From: CAYRNY01 sp964425755
GTDB taxonomy: Bacteria > Chloroflexota > Anaerolineae > Aggregatilineales > Aggregatilineaceae
Direction: 5' to 3'
Assembly: GCA_964425755.1 (NCBI GenBank)
Contig: CAYRNY010000012.1
Location: forward strand, 110,104-174,103
DNA length: 64,000 bases
The position numbers were made by a program, and so were the translations under genes. Below the pieces are notes generated by a model that was not told the origin of the DNA, did not search any database, and was given only the letters and a program-made list of their open reading frames with translations. Within the stretch, counting starts at the first letter, position 1; each line of letters begins with the position of its first letter. This document shows positions 43,919 through 53,429 of the stretch, piece by piece.

Positions 43919-46900
43919 TCAGTGGTTTGCCACCTCTTCGGGGTGTGTTTGCTGCACGTTGAGCATATCCAGCGCTGAAACAGCCTGTGGGATCTCTAGC
44001 GCTTCTCCTCGCTCCCAGGCTTCTGCAAAGGCTTGTGCGCCAAGCGTCTGTTCGAGATCAGAGCGCAACTGCGCGATCAGCGGCCAATTGGTCAGCCAAC
44101 CAGTTGCCGAACGCGGCTGCGCGAGCGCGAGCGCCAACAGCTCGGCAGCGAGCGCCGGGTCATCGCGGCCCGCCAGGCTCGTCGCGATGACGGGCAAAAC
44201 GGCTGCGATGAAGTTGGGCATTTGCCCGGCCTGGGCAACACCAATCACCGCCATGGCCTTCTCTGTGGCCGCGTCGAACTCACGCCGTGCGCATAATGCG
44301 ACCGCTGCCGCCCAGTTGGTCAACATCTCCTGGTAGGGATTGGCAACGAGGGGAATGCTTGCTTCTAACTGCTGCTCTGCGGCCAGCGTGTTGCCTGTGA
44401 TGGCCTCGATTAAGCTCAACGTTATGTGCGCGAGGTGCATCGCAGGCGGGAAATTGGCGCTTAGCGAGGTGCTCAGACCAAGTTCGGCATATTCGCGCCC
44501 CAGCGGCAGCTCACCTTTGAAGAAATGCGCTATAGCGAGCATCATATACGCTTGCGCCAGGGAGAAACCATCACCGGCTTGCCGGGCCGCGATGACCGCT
44601 TCTTCGGCATGGCTCTCAGCAGCGGCGTAGTCGCCAGCGTAAAACTGGAAGGTTGAAACGCCCGTCACACTATGCGCGATATCAACCTGGTTACCTGTTT
44701 GCTGAGCGATCTCGAAGCATTGCAACATGTAGTCGAGATAGCTTTGCAGGCCGTCAATCACAGCCGAACAATAAGCGATCTGGTGCAGGCAGCGCGATAC
44801 ATAGAACAAATCATCAAGCTCTTCGAATAATTTGCAGCTCGCCTTAAAAGATGCCATGGCACGGGGAATGTCCCGCGCAATATCCGAAGCGTGATAGCCT
44901 TGTGCCAGGTGACACATGGCGATCTCCTTGCGATTCGCCTCGGCCTGAGCCAAGGCCATCGCTTCTTCCAGCCGCGCCTCAATGTAGTCGTTCTCATAGA
45001 TGAAGTGCGCTTCGAGCAATCCCTGGCGAATGATGAGGCGTACCCATGTCCACCGGGTGGCATCGCCGGTCAGGGCTGCAAATGCTTCCTGGGCGTATTT
45101 GAAAAGCTGGGCACCCTCACGATTCCGTGTTCGCAACTCGTGAAAGATGAACAGACTCTCAAGTGCCCGGTCGACGAGCGCCACATCACCGTTATCGACC
45201 GCCTGCATCCAGGCGAGCCGTATGTTTCCCAGGTCGGCGTCGATCTCATCAAGTGCGGCAAGCTGGCGCCCACCGCGAAGATCATCCTCCAGGCTGGCGA
45301 TCATATCCAGGTAATACTGGCTGTGAACGGTGTGGACGGCGGTATCACTCGCTAACTCGGTTAGCTTTTCCAAGCCATACTGGCGCAGCAGTTCGTGAAT
45401 CTCGTAGCGTTCGTCGGCATTGAGCGTGACGAAAGACTTGTTGATCAGTGTGCGTAAGGTCCGAAGCGTCGCGCCTGCAACGGCCTGTGCAGCCTGCCGG
45501 TCGAAGCCCCCATGAAACACGGTGAGTTTACTGAACGCATGCTGATCTTCCGGCGCCAGACGCCGCCACGAGTAGTCAAAGGCCGCGCGTATGCTGCGCT
45601 GACGCTCCGGCAGATCGCGCATTTCACCTTCGAGAAAATCAAGGCTTTGGGCGATCTCGTCCGCGATCTCTTCCAGCGAAAGCGATTCAAGCCAGGCCCC
45701 GGCCAGCACAATGGCCAGTGGCATCCCTTGAACAAGCTTGCAGATGCGCACAGCAGCCGCGAGATTGCCCGGCGTGAGCTCAAAACCGGGACGTGCTAAC
45801 CGCGCGCTCTGTAACAGCAGTGTCACAGCTTCGTAGTCAAGCGCGTTGCGGGGTTTCTCCAGGCTCTGTTCCTCTGGAAAAGCGAGTCCACCCAGCGTGT
45901 AGAGCACTTCGCCGCTCTGATTCAGCCGTTCCCGCGATGTCGTCAGGATCGAAACCTGCGGGGCGGCCTCAAGGATATCCATCACAATAACCGCGTCGTC
46001 AATCAGATGCTCAAAGTTATCCAGGATCAACAGTAAGTTTTTCTCACGCAGGTAGTTGAGGAGTTGTTCTTTCGGGTCGATGCCGGCGAAGAAGCGAAAC
46101 CCCAGGCTTTCGGCCAGCGCCGGCAGCATGTGCTCAGGCGAACGGATGCGTGCAAACGAGACGTAATAAACGCCATCCTCAAACGTCGTGCAGATCGCTT
46201 CTCCAACGGCCAGTGCCATCCTCGTTTTGCCGATGCCTCCCGGCCCGATAATCGTCAACAACCGGTGTGGGGGATCGGCTGACAGCAGCTTTTTGACTTC
46301 GAGCAGTTCTTTTTCCCGACCGATAAACGGGGTGAGCTGTGGAGGTAAATTATGCTGTGGCGCATCGGCGGAGGGGCTGCCGACCGGCAGTACATGTGAC
46401 ACTTTCTCCGCACGCGCCGGTTCGAGCTGCCGGGCTTTGATCGCCTCGTAAAGCGCGCTCGTTTCGGGCGCGGGGTCCAGGGCCAGTTCATCCCGAAGCA
46501 TTTCCTTACACAGCTCATATTGGCGCAGCGCCGCCGCTTGCTGGCCCGCGCGTGCATACAGTTCCATGAGCTGGCGATGGGCGGGTTCATGCCAGGGATC
46601 GAGCGCAACCCACCGGCGGCCATATTGAATGGCGCGCTCGTGATTGTTCTGCAAGCTGTCCCACTGGATCAGGCGCTGCAATCCTTCCGCCAGGGCCTGG
46701 CGCAGCGTCTCCGTCTTATAGAATTGCCATTCATCGAACAACGGACAATCCGGCAGTGTAAAACCCGCCATGAAGTCCTCGGTATAAAGTTCGACGGCAC
46801 CGGTCAGCGCGGCGTGACAGTCAGGGCAAAACTGCTTTGGTGGATGGTCATGCTGTTCGGTTGCGGCAATCGCCGCTTCGAAAGCGGCCGTATCCAACCA

Positions 46901-47179
46901 CAACTCCCCGTCAAGAAACACCCGCGATCGGTCTGCTTCGAACACGTCACGCGTTACCTGTTTGAGTTCGGACAAGGTGCGGCGCAGGCGTGCGCGGGCG
47001 GTCGTCTCGTCCTGCTCAGGCCAGAACATGGCCGCGAGTGTATCGCGGGGCTGCGGCTGTGCGGTGACGGCTAGATAAGCTAACAAAGCGAGAGTTTTTC
47101 GCCGGGGGATCGTAACTTCCACGTCGTCGCGGGTGACTTGGGGCGCGCCAAAGAGATAGATGCATAGCTGCTGTGGCAT
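43919..47179 (-). CDS. SARP-like transcriptional activator: BTAD, NB-ARC ATPase and TPR
   Basis: 1086 aa. Residues 1-90 form a winged-helix (OmpR-like) domain (QLCIYLFGAPQVTRDD, then LRRTLSELKQVT). The BTAD region spans about 95-250 and includes a CPDC pair (Cys118, Cys121). The ATPase has Walker A GPGGIGKT (312-319) and Walker B LLLILDNFEHL, followed by GMPLAIVLAGAWLES. TPR-like repeats fill 630-1060. The layout matches AfsR/DnrI-type and related regulators that respond to unknown ligands. It has its own promoter. Likely targets are the neighbouring transporter and deacetylase genes. Confidence 0.88.
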   Translation of the reverse strand: MPQQLCIYLFGAPQVTRDDVEVTIPRRKTLALLAYLAVTAQPQPRDTLAAMFWPEQDETTARARLRRTLSELKQVTRDVFEADRSRVFLDGELWLDTAAFEAAIAATEQHDHPPKQFCPDCHAALTGAVELYTEDFMAGFTLPDCPLFDEWQFYKTETLRQALAEGLQRLIQWDSLQNNHERAIQYGRRWVALDPWHEPAHRQLMELYARAGQQAAALRQYELCKEMLRDELALDPAPETSALYEAIKARQLEPARAEKVSHVLPVGSPSADAPQHNLPPQLTPFIGREKELLEVKKLLSADPPHRLLTIIGPGGIGKTRMALAVGEAICTTFEDGVYYVSFARIRSPEHMLPALAESLGFRFFAGIDPKEQLLNYLREKNLLLILDNFEHLIDDAVIVMDILEAAPQVSILTTSRERLNQSGEVLYTLGGLAFPEEQSLEKPRNALDYEAVTLLLQSARLARPGFELTPGNLAAAVRICKLVQGMPLAIVLAGAWLESLSLEEIADEIAQSLDFLEGEMRDLPERQRSIRAAFDYSWRRLAPEDQHAFSKLTVFHGGFDRQAAQAVAGATLRTLRTLINKSFVTLNADERYEIHELLRQYGLEKLTELASDTAVHTVHSQYYLDMIASLEDDLRGGRQLAALDEIDADLGNIRLAWMQAVDNGDVALVDRALESLFIFHELRTRNREGAQLFKYAQEAFAALTGDATRWTWVRLIIRQGLLEAHFIYENDYIEARLEEAMALAQAEANRKEIAMCHLAQGYHASDIARDIPRAMASFKASCKLFEELDDLFYVSRCLHQIAYCSAVIDGLQSYLDYMLQCFEIAQQTGNQVDIAHSVTGVSTFQFYAGDYAAAESHAEEAVIAARQAGDGFSLAQAYMMLAIAHFFKGELPLGREYAELGLSTSLSANFPPAMHLAHITLSLIEAITGNTLAAEQQLEASIPLVANPYQEMLTNWAAAVALCARREFDAATEKAMAVIGVAQAGQMPNFIAAVLPVIATSLAGRDDPALAAELLALALAQPRSATGWLTNWPLIAQLRSDLEQTLGAQAFAEAWERGEALEIPQAVSALDMLNVQQTHPEEVANH

Positions 47180-47216
47180 GAGTGGCTATCCCGTTGATTA
47201 TTATGTTATTGGGAAT

Positions 47217-47244
47217 ATTATATTAAAAATGTAAAGATTTGCAA
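47217..47244 (-). promoter_or_regulatory. Promoter of the SARP-like regulator
   Basis: On the minus strand TTGCAA (47244-47239) and a perfect TATAAT (47222-47217) are 16 bp apart in a very AT-rich stretch. Transcription would start near 47210, about 30 nt before the ATG. Confidence 0.65.
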
Positions 47245-47284
47245 ACCGCCCGTGTCGGCATTCACCTGTTCGATCCGCAGAAGA

Positions 47285-47313
47285 ACCGGCACGGGGTGAT
47301 TGCCCGTGCCGGT
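47285..47313 (-). terminator. Terminator hairpin behind the MFS transporter
   Basis: ACCGGCACGGG (47285-47295) and CCCGTGCCGGT (47303-47313) form a perfect 11-bp stem with a 7-nt loop, about 50 bp after the transporter stop on the minus strand. TCTTCTG follows, a modest pyrimidine run. Confidence 0.6.
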
Positions 47314-47366
47314 CAAGGCCGCCTGGAAGGCAGGCCGCTGGGAATGGTGGTTCCGCTGCTTGTAGT

Positions 47367-48617
47367 TTATTTGGCCCCGTTTTCATCCGGGCGCACCACC
47401 GACAAACGGGACTGGGTGATGCGCTTGACATCTTGCACGATCGTCTGCATTGCTTCCCTCGGCCTGTAATCGCCGCCAAGCCATTCCAACTGGACGGCAG
47501 CGATCACGGCGCACAGTCCGGCCAGCATGTAAACCGGAGACGCTCCCAGGCTGTCCATCATGTGCCCGGCGCTCGCAAAGGTCAGGATTCCCGCTGCCCA
47601 GCCGGTCGTATTGAGCAAGGACAGGCCGCGTGCTAATTCTTGCGGCGCGAGAATATCCGTCACATATGCGGAGCCTACAGCACCGTTGACGCAGCGCGCG
47701 ATCAGAAGCAGTGTTGCCGCCAACCAGAAATGCCAGATCAGGATCGCGTTGGCGAGCAGTATCACCGCGCTGCCGGTCAGCACGTAGGTGAAGACCAACA
47801 AGTGCCGGCGATCCATACGATCCGAGAGACGCCCGATCAGCAGGATGACCGGGATCGCTACCAGGCCGCTGATCGTCGCCGTGCTGGCGACCTGGCTCGG
47901 TGAAAACGTCAGCGCCTGCATCGACAGCGACGTGCCCAGTCGCCCGACGTTGACCGCCATCGTCGAGAGCAGGAACACCGGCACAAAGAGGTAGAACGGT
48001 CGCGATAATGGCCTGCTTGCCCGGCCCTGTGTGGGGCGGTCGGTCTTTCTGCCAGTATAGGTTTGTCCCGCCACCTGCGACGCGGCCAGCGGGATTACCA
48101 GCCAACTGGCACCGAGCGCCGCGAACATGACCGGGTACCCCTGCCAGGCGATCAACTGGCTGACTGTCATACCACCCAGGAGCGCGCCCAGCGGCGTGCC
48201 CATTGACATCAGGCTGAACGACTTCCCGCGATACGTGCGATCGGCCACAAGTCCGGTCAACACACTGACCACACTCAACGCGACACCACCCGTGAACCAT
48301 ACGATGCCCGTCAACCCAATGAGCTGCCATAACGCCGCAACGTGCCCCATCAGCACTAATGCCGGCACGCCCAGTCCGCTGGCAGCGAACAAGATCGTGC
48401 GTGGCAAGAAGTGTCCCAGCAACCAGCTCGCCAGCAGGGTGCCACACGTGATCGACGTGTAGGTCAGGGCCAGATACACGCCCACCATTGCCGGGGTTGC
48501 GCCCAATGCTGTCGCGTACAGCGGCAGGACCGGGAACAGCCCCATTCCGACGAAGAGCACAGCCGTATTGCAGGCGAAGAGATACAGCAGTTGTTTATTG
48601 ACGAGTAGAGAGCGCAT
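47367..48617 (-). CDS. MFS transporter
   Basis: 416 aa, twelve predicted helices. The signature loop between helices 2 and 3 and its repeat are recognisable (LIGRLSDRMDRRHLLVFTYV in the second half). It most resembles drug or metabolite exporters of the MFS. Its start overlaps the end of the PIG-L deacetylase gene by 23 bp, which indicates translational coupling. A possible role is export of a product of the deacetylase. Confidence 0.88.
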   Translation of the reverse strand: MRSLLVNKQLLYLFACNTAVLFVGMGLFPVLPLYATALGATPAMVGVYLALTYTSITCGTLLASWLLGHFLPRTILFAASGLGVPALVLMGHVAALWQLIGLTGIVWFTGGVALSVVSVLTGLVADRTYRGKSFSLMSMGTPLGALLGGMTVSQLIAWQGYPVMFAALGASWLVIPLAASQVAGQTYTGRKTDRPTQGRASRPLSRPFYLFVPVFLLSTMAVNVGRLGTSLSMQALTFSPSQVASTATISGLVAIPVILLIGRLSDRMDRRHLLVFTYVLTGSAVILLANAILIWHFWLAATLLLIARCVNGAVGSAYVTDILAPQELARGLSLLNTTGWAAGILTFASAGHMMDSLGASPVYMLAGLCAVIAAVQLEWLGGDYRPREAMQTIVQDVKRITQSRLSVVRPDENGAK

Positions 48618-49458
48618 GATTCGCTTCCTTCACTTCTTTGTCGCGCAGCCCGGCGAAGAGATCATCCTCGACTGCCCGTCCTGCGTTAACCAGGCTCAGT
48701 GCCCGATAGAATGTTTGCGTGCCCCATAGGCTTTTGCGATGCTCGTCTGGCAGGTCGCGCAGCGCTTGATAGCCAGGGAGCTGAGATTGGTGGCAGGCGA
48801 CGGCACGCCAGACTTGTTGCCAGTACATCGATGTGTCGATCATTGTCGTGGCGGACCATTCGGGCCAGCTCACAGCACGCCGCTCGACACCATCAACCGG
48901 CATGACAAGGTCGCCGAAGACCGCCTGGTACGCCTTTAGCGCCTGCTGCAACGGGACGAGGTAGTACAGCTTGGCGATCCAGTGCGAACGGTGAGAACGG
49001 TATAGCGGAAGGTGATCAAGCCCCGGATCAGTAGCTGCCAGCGCTGCTGAAGTCGCAAACTGCGATATCGCGATGTGGTCCGGGTGACCGTAGTAACCAT
49101 TCGGGTCAAACGTAACGATCACGTGGGGCCGGATCTGTTGGATATATGAAGCTAGCTCGGCGATCACCTGTTGCGGATCGGCCTGATCGAGTTGGCCGTC
49201 GCCGTAATCCAACAAGCGCACGTCGCTAACCCCCAGCTCCCGGGCGGCAGCGTAAAGCTCTGCCTCGCGAATGTTGCCCAGGCGCTCCGGCCCGGGATAG
49301 TCTTCGGGTCTGCCGAACCAGCCACGCTCGCCACGTGTGGCTGTAACAAGGTATGTTGCCACGCCTTCCGCGCCGTATTTGGCGAGAATGCCGCCGGTAC
49401 CGAGTGTTTCGTCATCGGGATGTGCCAGAATGCACATCATCTTGAGTTGCTGCCTCAT
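48595..49458 (-). CDS. PIG-L/LmbE-family deacetylase
   Basis: 287 aa. The zinc-binding motif AHPDDE is at residues 12-17, and the second motif GHPDHIAIS follows near 150. YLVTATRGERG is also typical. The family removes acetyl groups from N-acetylglucosaminyl compounds, as in mycothiol or bacillithiol synthesis, or from glycosylated natural products. A DinB-like gene sits just upstream (37 bp), which is the family of thiol-dependent S-transferases, so a low-molecular-weight thiol link is possible but unproven. Confidence 0.9.
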   Translation of the reverse strand: MRQQLKMMCILAHPDDETLGTGGILAKYGAEGVATYLVTATRGERGWFGRPEDYPGPERLGNIREAELYAAARELGVSDVRLLDYGDGQLDQADPQQVIAELASYIQQIRPHVIVTFDPNGYYGHPDHIAISQFATSAALAATDPGLDHLPLYRSHRSHWIAKLYYLVPLQQALKAYQAVFGDLVMPVDGVERRAVSWPEWSATTMIDTSMYWQQVWRAVACHQSQLPGYQALRDLPDEHRKSLWGTQTFYRALSLVNAGRAVEDDLFAGLRDKEVKEANHALSTRQ

Positions 49459-49495
49459 TGTATGGACTCCTTGCGACGTGCGTTTTCAGACCGGT

Positions 49496-50005
49496 TTATT
49501 CCGCGTCCGGGTTCAATATCGCAGCGGACGAAACGAGACGTGCGCGGAAGACATCGATCTGCGCGCTGTGTTCGCGTTTATGACCGTAGAAGGTGTAGAC
49601 GATGAAGTCTTCCAGGTCGTATTCCCGCCCATACCAGGGCAGCAGTCCGTTAAGCCGCCGCCGTCCGAGCGGGATTTGTGCGATCAGGCTGAGCGTCTGC
49701 CGGTACGCTGAGGTGTACTCCGTCCAAACCTCGGAGGCCGAAAACCGGCGACGCTTGTTGACCTGGGCCTCATTGAAGTATTGGCTCCCGGCTTTGAAGC
49801 TATCCAGAGTCGGGGTGGCGGTTTCTTCAATCAGCTCCTGAAGCACATCGACCAGCAGGAGCTCGAACGACGCAAGATGCGCGACGATATCCTTGACCGA
49901 CCATACCCCGCACACTCCCGGGGTGTGCCAGTCCGTTTCCGGCAGACTCTCCACAGCGTTGACGATTGTCTTGTGACCGTACCGCAGGACATCGATTGTG
50001 TTCAT
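49496..50005 (-). CDS. DinB/ClbS-like four-helix protein
   Basis: 169 aa. The pattern GVWSVKDIVAHLASFE near residues 32-48 and the YGHKREHSAQID near 140-150 are those of the DinB/ClbS/DfsB superfamily, which holds a His triad for a metal. Members act in thiol transfer, toxin protection or unknown reactions. It lies upstream of the deacetylase on the same strand. Confidence 0.75.
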   Translation of the reverse strand: MNTIDVLRYGHKTIVNAVESLPETDWHTPGVCGVWSVKDIVAHLASFELLLVDVLQELIEETATPTLDSFKAGSQYFNEAQVNKRRRFSASEVWTEYTSAYRQTLSLIAQIPLGRRRLNGLLPWYGREYDLEDFIVYTFYGHKREHSAQIDVFRARLVSSAAILNPDAE

Positions 50006-50167
50006 TCACGTTATTCCTTTCGCCGTAGGGCTGCCCGGCGTGCATAGGACTCGCAAACGACCCGCGACGTCATTTCAGTGCATCACGAACATAGACTGGC
50101 ACCAGCATACGGCAGTACCGTTCCACCGCCGATCCAGAAAGCGTCCCCTGGCGCGATTGATGGGAAA

Positions 50168-50674
50168 CTAACCCCGGCTCATATTCATTTCGCGTGGCGT
50201 GTCAGACTTCGGATCGCCAAACAGCACACGATACAGCAGCGACATCACGCAGAAATGCTGCATTACCACATTCGTCGCGGGGATGAGCACCAAACTGAAC
50301 CCCAACACGCGCCCCGACAGCCTGAAATCAGCCGTAAACAGGATTGCCGTGACGATGAGTGCCAGCGCCATCACGCCAAATGAGAAACGGCGCGGTCTTC
50401 CATTCAGCGGTAAGGGGCCTGTTCGGGTCACATAACGCAGACCGTAGTTGTAGATCAGGTCTGCGGGGTGCACGGGAAAGATCACGCCCAGTGCCGCCAT
50501 CGTCGCGAGCGCCAGCAAAAACGCGGGCGAAGCCGACCATGTGGCGAGCGCGATCATCACCATGCCGACCGCGGGCGTGAAACGCAGCCAGGGGACGATT
50601 TGAACGAAAGCCGGGTCGTTGCTGCACGTGAAGCCCTGTAGTTCCAGGCGCTTACGGAGCGTGGGGGAGAGCAT
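50168..50674 (-). CDS. DUF4395-family membrane protein
   Basis: 168 aa with three to four helices. Family pattern: HPADLIYNYGLRYVTRTGPL followed by PRRFSFGVMALAL and VLIPATNVVMQHFCVMSL with a Cys that is common in the family. These proteins are often linked to thioredoxin-like genes. Function unknown. The ATG at 50674 has AAAGGATG upstream; an ATG six codons earlier (50692) is the alternative. Confidence 0.7.
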   Translation of the reverse strand: MLSPTLRKRLELQGFTCSNDPAFVQIVPWLRFTPAVGMVMIALATWSASPAFLLALATMAALGVIFPVHPADLIYNYGLRYVTRTGPLPLNGRPRRFSFGVMALALIVTAILFTADFRLSGRVLGFSLVLIPATNVVMQHFCVMSLLYRVLFGDPKSDTPREMNMSRG

Positions 50675-50824
50675 TGCATTCCATCCTTTCATTGTGTTGG
50701 ATTAGGGTTGATCGGTCGGTATAGGACGCAAGGAGAGGCACATCTAAAGTGCCCCTCAGTTAGCAGGATACGTTCGGGATATCCGGCTGGTGCCTGGCGT
50801 CCCCAGATTGCGCCGTGCCGGACG

Positions 50825-51547
50825 TCATCCGCTAACCTGCCCGAACATGGCGAGTTGCACGTCCGTGCAGGGGAGCGCGTCGGCAGAGTCGCAGCCGCCG
50901 CCGAAGGTGGAAACCTGATCGGCGAAGTATTCGTCAACCGCCGGGCCGTTCGTGCGGACGACCAGGTGAATTTCGGATGTCCGAGCATCCAGCAACCCCG
51001 GGCCGAAGACAGTGCCCGGCCCGTTGCCCTCGGCCAGGCTGGCCGAAACGGTGAGCGTCCCGTCAGTGACGTAGCTACCTGACGCATGCAGGATCGAAAT
51101 GTTCGCCGCTTCGATGCCCGCTGTGTTCAGGATGCGGTTGCCTGCATCGTCGCGCTTGGCAAGCCCCTTGGTGCTCCACCCGCGCGCTTCCCAGATTTCC
51201 CACATGATATTGCCGACATCGTCGCGCGGGATCCCGTCGCCTGACATGACGAAGATATCATCTTCATTGCACACGCCGTTGCTGCAATTCTCCGGCGTGT
51301 TAAAGATCACCCACCAGATCGTGTAAACCTCGCCGGGCTTAAGATCATGGGTGCTGATGGTCATCGTCACACCGTCTTCATAGCGGACGAGGCGCGCAAA
51401 TGAACCTTCGACTTCCGAGTCATCATTGACGCGGTACACGCTACTGGTCTGGACGTTGGCCCCCGTCTTGCCTTCTTGTGCAAAGGCTCCGGCAGCGGTC
51501 ACCAGCAGAACGATGAATGTGACTGTGGCAATGACTTTGTTACGCAT
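50825..51547 (-). CDS. Secreted protein of unknown function
   Basis: 240 aa with a signal peptide (1-22, ending AFAQ). AAGGAGGAA precedes the ATG. The body has YTIWWVIFNTPENC and NGVCNEDD with a Cys pair, a LFGP-like TVFGPGLLDARTSEIHLVVR and a final STFGGGCDSADALPCTDVQ with another Cys pair. I know this combination from unnamed secreted proteins of several phyla but no function. A hairpin (GAGGCAC near 50730 to GTGCC) lies behind the gene. Confidence 0.75.
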   Translation of the reverse strand: MRNKVIATVTFIVLLVTAAGAFAQEGKTGANVQTSSVYRVNDDSEVEGSFARLVRYEDGVTMTISTHDLKPGEVYTIWWVIFNTPENCSNGVCNEDDIFVMSGDGIPRDDVGNIMWEIWEARGWSTKGLAKRDDAGNRILNTAGIEAANISILHASGSYVTDGTLTVSASLAEGNGPGTVFGPGLLDARTSEIHLVVRTNGPAVDEYFADQVSTFGGGCDSADALPCTDVQLAMFGQVSG

Positions 51548-51745
51548 GGTTAGATTCCTCCTTGATCGGACGTTGTCTGTGTGTGGTTGCAGCCTTGCAC
51601 TTCTACGCCCTGGCCGGGCAATGCGGCAACACTTATTCACAAGCATACGGGGCCGTCGATCCTTTAGCGGTCCAAAAAACGTTCCAGGGGCGTGATCATT
51701 CTGGCGACGGCGCAAAATCCCGCGTGCGTTTGCCACCGCAGCATC

Positions 51746-52564
51746 TCAGCTTGGGTCAAACGGGACGACCGACGAGCAGTCGCCCCGCAGGTGCGTGTCA
51801 GAAGCAGATACCCATCCCTGCTGACCGCCCGCACCCAAGGGGATGATGTTGAGCGCGAACGCGTAGTTTTCCAGCACAGCGATCGGACCGGTGATTGAGA
51901 TCGGGTCCGGATATACCGGCGCCGGCACGCCCTGGTTCAACGCCACCTCGAAGCGCCCGTTTTGATACTGGATGATCGGCGCGAAGTTGCCCAGGTGACC
52001 GATAATGCCCGAGCCATAGTAAACCGGCACGGTCTTCCCCGCCGGCACAACGGCGCTGCAGCCGGCAGCAGGGTCAGCGTGTTGCAGAACCCAGTCGATC
52101 ACTTCAGCTTCGATGAAGGTTTCACCGTGCGCACGCGCAACGGATATGCGGTGATGTCCATCTCTGACAAAGTAGTCATCGCCCACGCGGATCAATTCAA
52201 CCGGCGGCAAGGGCACACGTCGTTTGTACGCCGCCGCCACACGGACCCAGCGATCGCGCGTGTGGTCGCTGTACGGGGCGAAGGCCCGGTCAAAATCCCG
52301 GTTGCGCCCTTCACTGCCGCAGATGCGTTCAATTGGCACGATCTGCCGCCCTGCATAGTGGCGTTCATCCACGGTTATGTATTTCTGGACGTATTGAAGT
52401 GACCGCAGACCGTGCGGCTTGCGTGCCAGCCGCCAGCCCAGGCGGCGCAACATGCCGCGCAAATAGACTCGTTCAAACAACGCGGCACCCCGTTCACGAG
52501 CGTGTTCCGGCGTGCGATTTTTGAACCGGTTTTGCGCGGCGTAAGTGGCGTATGCACCAAACAT
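51746..52564 (-). CDS. ParB-like domain protein with an unusual C-terminal tail
   Basis: 272 aa. The start at 52564 is chosen because AAGGGG lies upstream and because codons further upstream look random. Residues about 60-165 carry the ParB/sulfiredoxin-like pattern: ITVDERHYAGRQIVPIERIC, then VPLPPVELIRVGDDYFVRDG and HHRISVARAHG. There is no helix-turn-helix of the chromosome-partitioning type and no parA nearby, so it is not a partition protein. The last 100 residues are different, Gly/Pro-rich with CSAVVP and CSSVVP echoes. Role unknown; it lies in line with the SBP56 gene pair upstream. Confidence 0.65.
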   Translation of the reverse strand: MFGAYATYAAQNRFKNRTPEHARERGAALFERVYLRGMLRRLGWRLARKPHGLRSLQYVQKYITVDERHYAGRQIVPIERICGSEGRNRDFDRAFAPYSDHTRDRWVRVAAAYKRRVPLPPVELIRVGDDYFVRDGHHRISVARAHGETFIEAEVIDWVLQHADPAAGCSAVVPAGKTVPVYYGSGIIGHLGNFAPIIQYQNGRFEVALNQGVPAPVYPDPISITGPIAVLENYAFALNIIPLGAGGQQGWVSASDTHLRGDCSSVVPFDPS

Positions 52565-52769
52565 GACGATTGCCCCTTGCTCGTTCGACGGCCTCAGGAT
52601 ATCGAGCAATCGTCCCGCTAGCGTTCCAGAATCCGTTCCTGGGTTGGGGGCGCTTTTCTTGCGGCCCGGTGCAAGGTGCGATCTTTGAGATTGTCCTGCG
52701 GATACCATGCAAGCGCGGCGCATCCACCGGACATGGCAGATGCGCCGCGTAGAAGATAGGGACAGCCGG

Positions 52770-53429
52770 CTAGAGCGCGGCGGCAGCGATGGCGACGCCA
52801 CCGGCAACCACGAGCGCAACGGCCCAGATCAGGTCGAAGTTTACCCAACCCTGGCGCAGCACCTTCAGGCCTAGCCTGCGGTACACGATCCAGGCGATGA
52901 TCGCCATCGTCAAGAACATGCTCACCATGTGGAACGCGATCCCCAACCACATATTGCCGCCAACGGTGTGCAGCATATGCGTGCTGTGATCCATCGCCAT
53001 CGTGCCGACCAACACCGGCGCGATCATCAGTCCGGCCCCGTGTGCGGTCGCCATCAGGAACGACCAGAGTGCCAGCTCGTGCCACTTGACGCGCATGCCG
53101 ACCCAGCGCGGATGCCGGTACCAGTTCACCAGCTTGTACACGCCAAAGGCCAACAGCAGGATCGCTGTCACCCAGGCCAGCGTGTCAAGCGAGATGACCG
53201 TCTGCAACGCGAGAATCGCGATGGCGGTCAGCGCGATCGACGCGGCGTGACCCAGCGCGATGGGGATCAGCGCAGCCCAGATCGCGCGTGCTGTCTCCTG
53301 CTGAAGCCCCCGCGCCAGGGCAAAGAGCCAGCCCATCGCCGGATTCAAGCCGTGATAGGCCCCGATCCCGATCAGGGGCAACCATACGCCCAGCGCGCTA
53401 AGCGAAGCAGAAAGAGTCAGTTGAGGCAT
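52770..53429 (-). CDS. Polytopic membrane protein with conserved His motifs (NicO/HupE-like?)
   Basis: 219 aa, six to seven helices. His-bearing helices are visible: GIGAYHGLNPAMGWLF, IALGHAASIALTAIAILAL and MATAHGAGLMIAPVL. The placing of His in the first and third helices and the GHAASIAL pattern recall nickel/cobalt (NicO) and HupE/UreJ-type metal transporters, but I cannot confirm this. Start 53429 has GGAGGGCGGGG upstream and overlaps the end of the SBP56 gene by 32 bp, so the two are coupled. Confidence 0.6.
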   Translation of the reverse strand: MPQLTLSASLSALGVWLPLIGIGAYHGLNPAMGWLFALARGLQQETARAIWAALIPIALGHAASIALTAIAILALQTVISLDTLAWVTAILLLAFGVYKLVNWYRHPRWVGMRVKWHELALWSFLMATAHGAGLMIAPVLVGTMAMDHSTHMLHTVGGNMWLGIAFHMVSMFLTMAIIAWIVYRRLGLKVLRQGWVNFDLIWAVALVVAGGVAIAAAAL

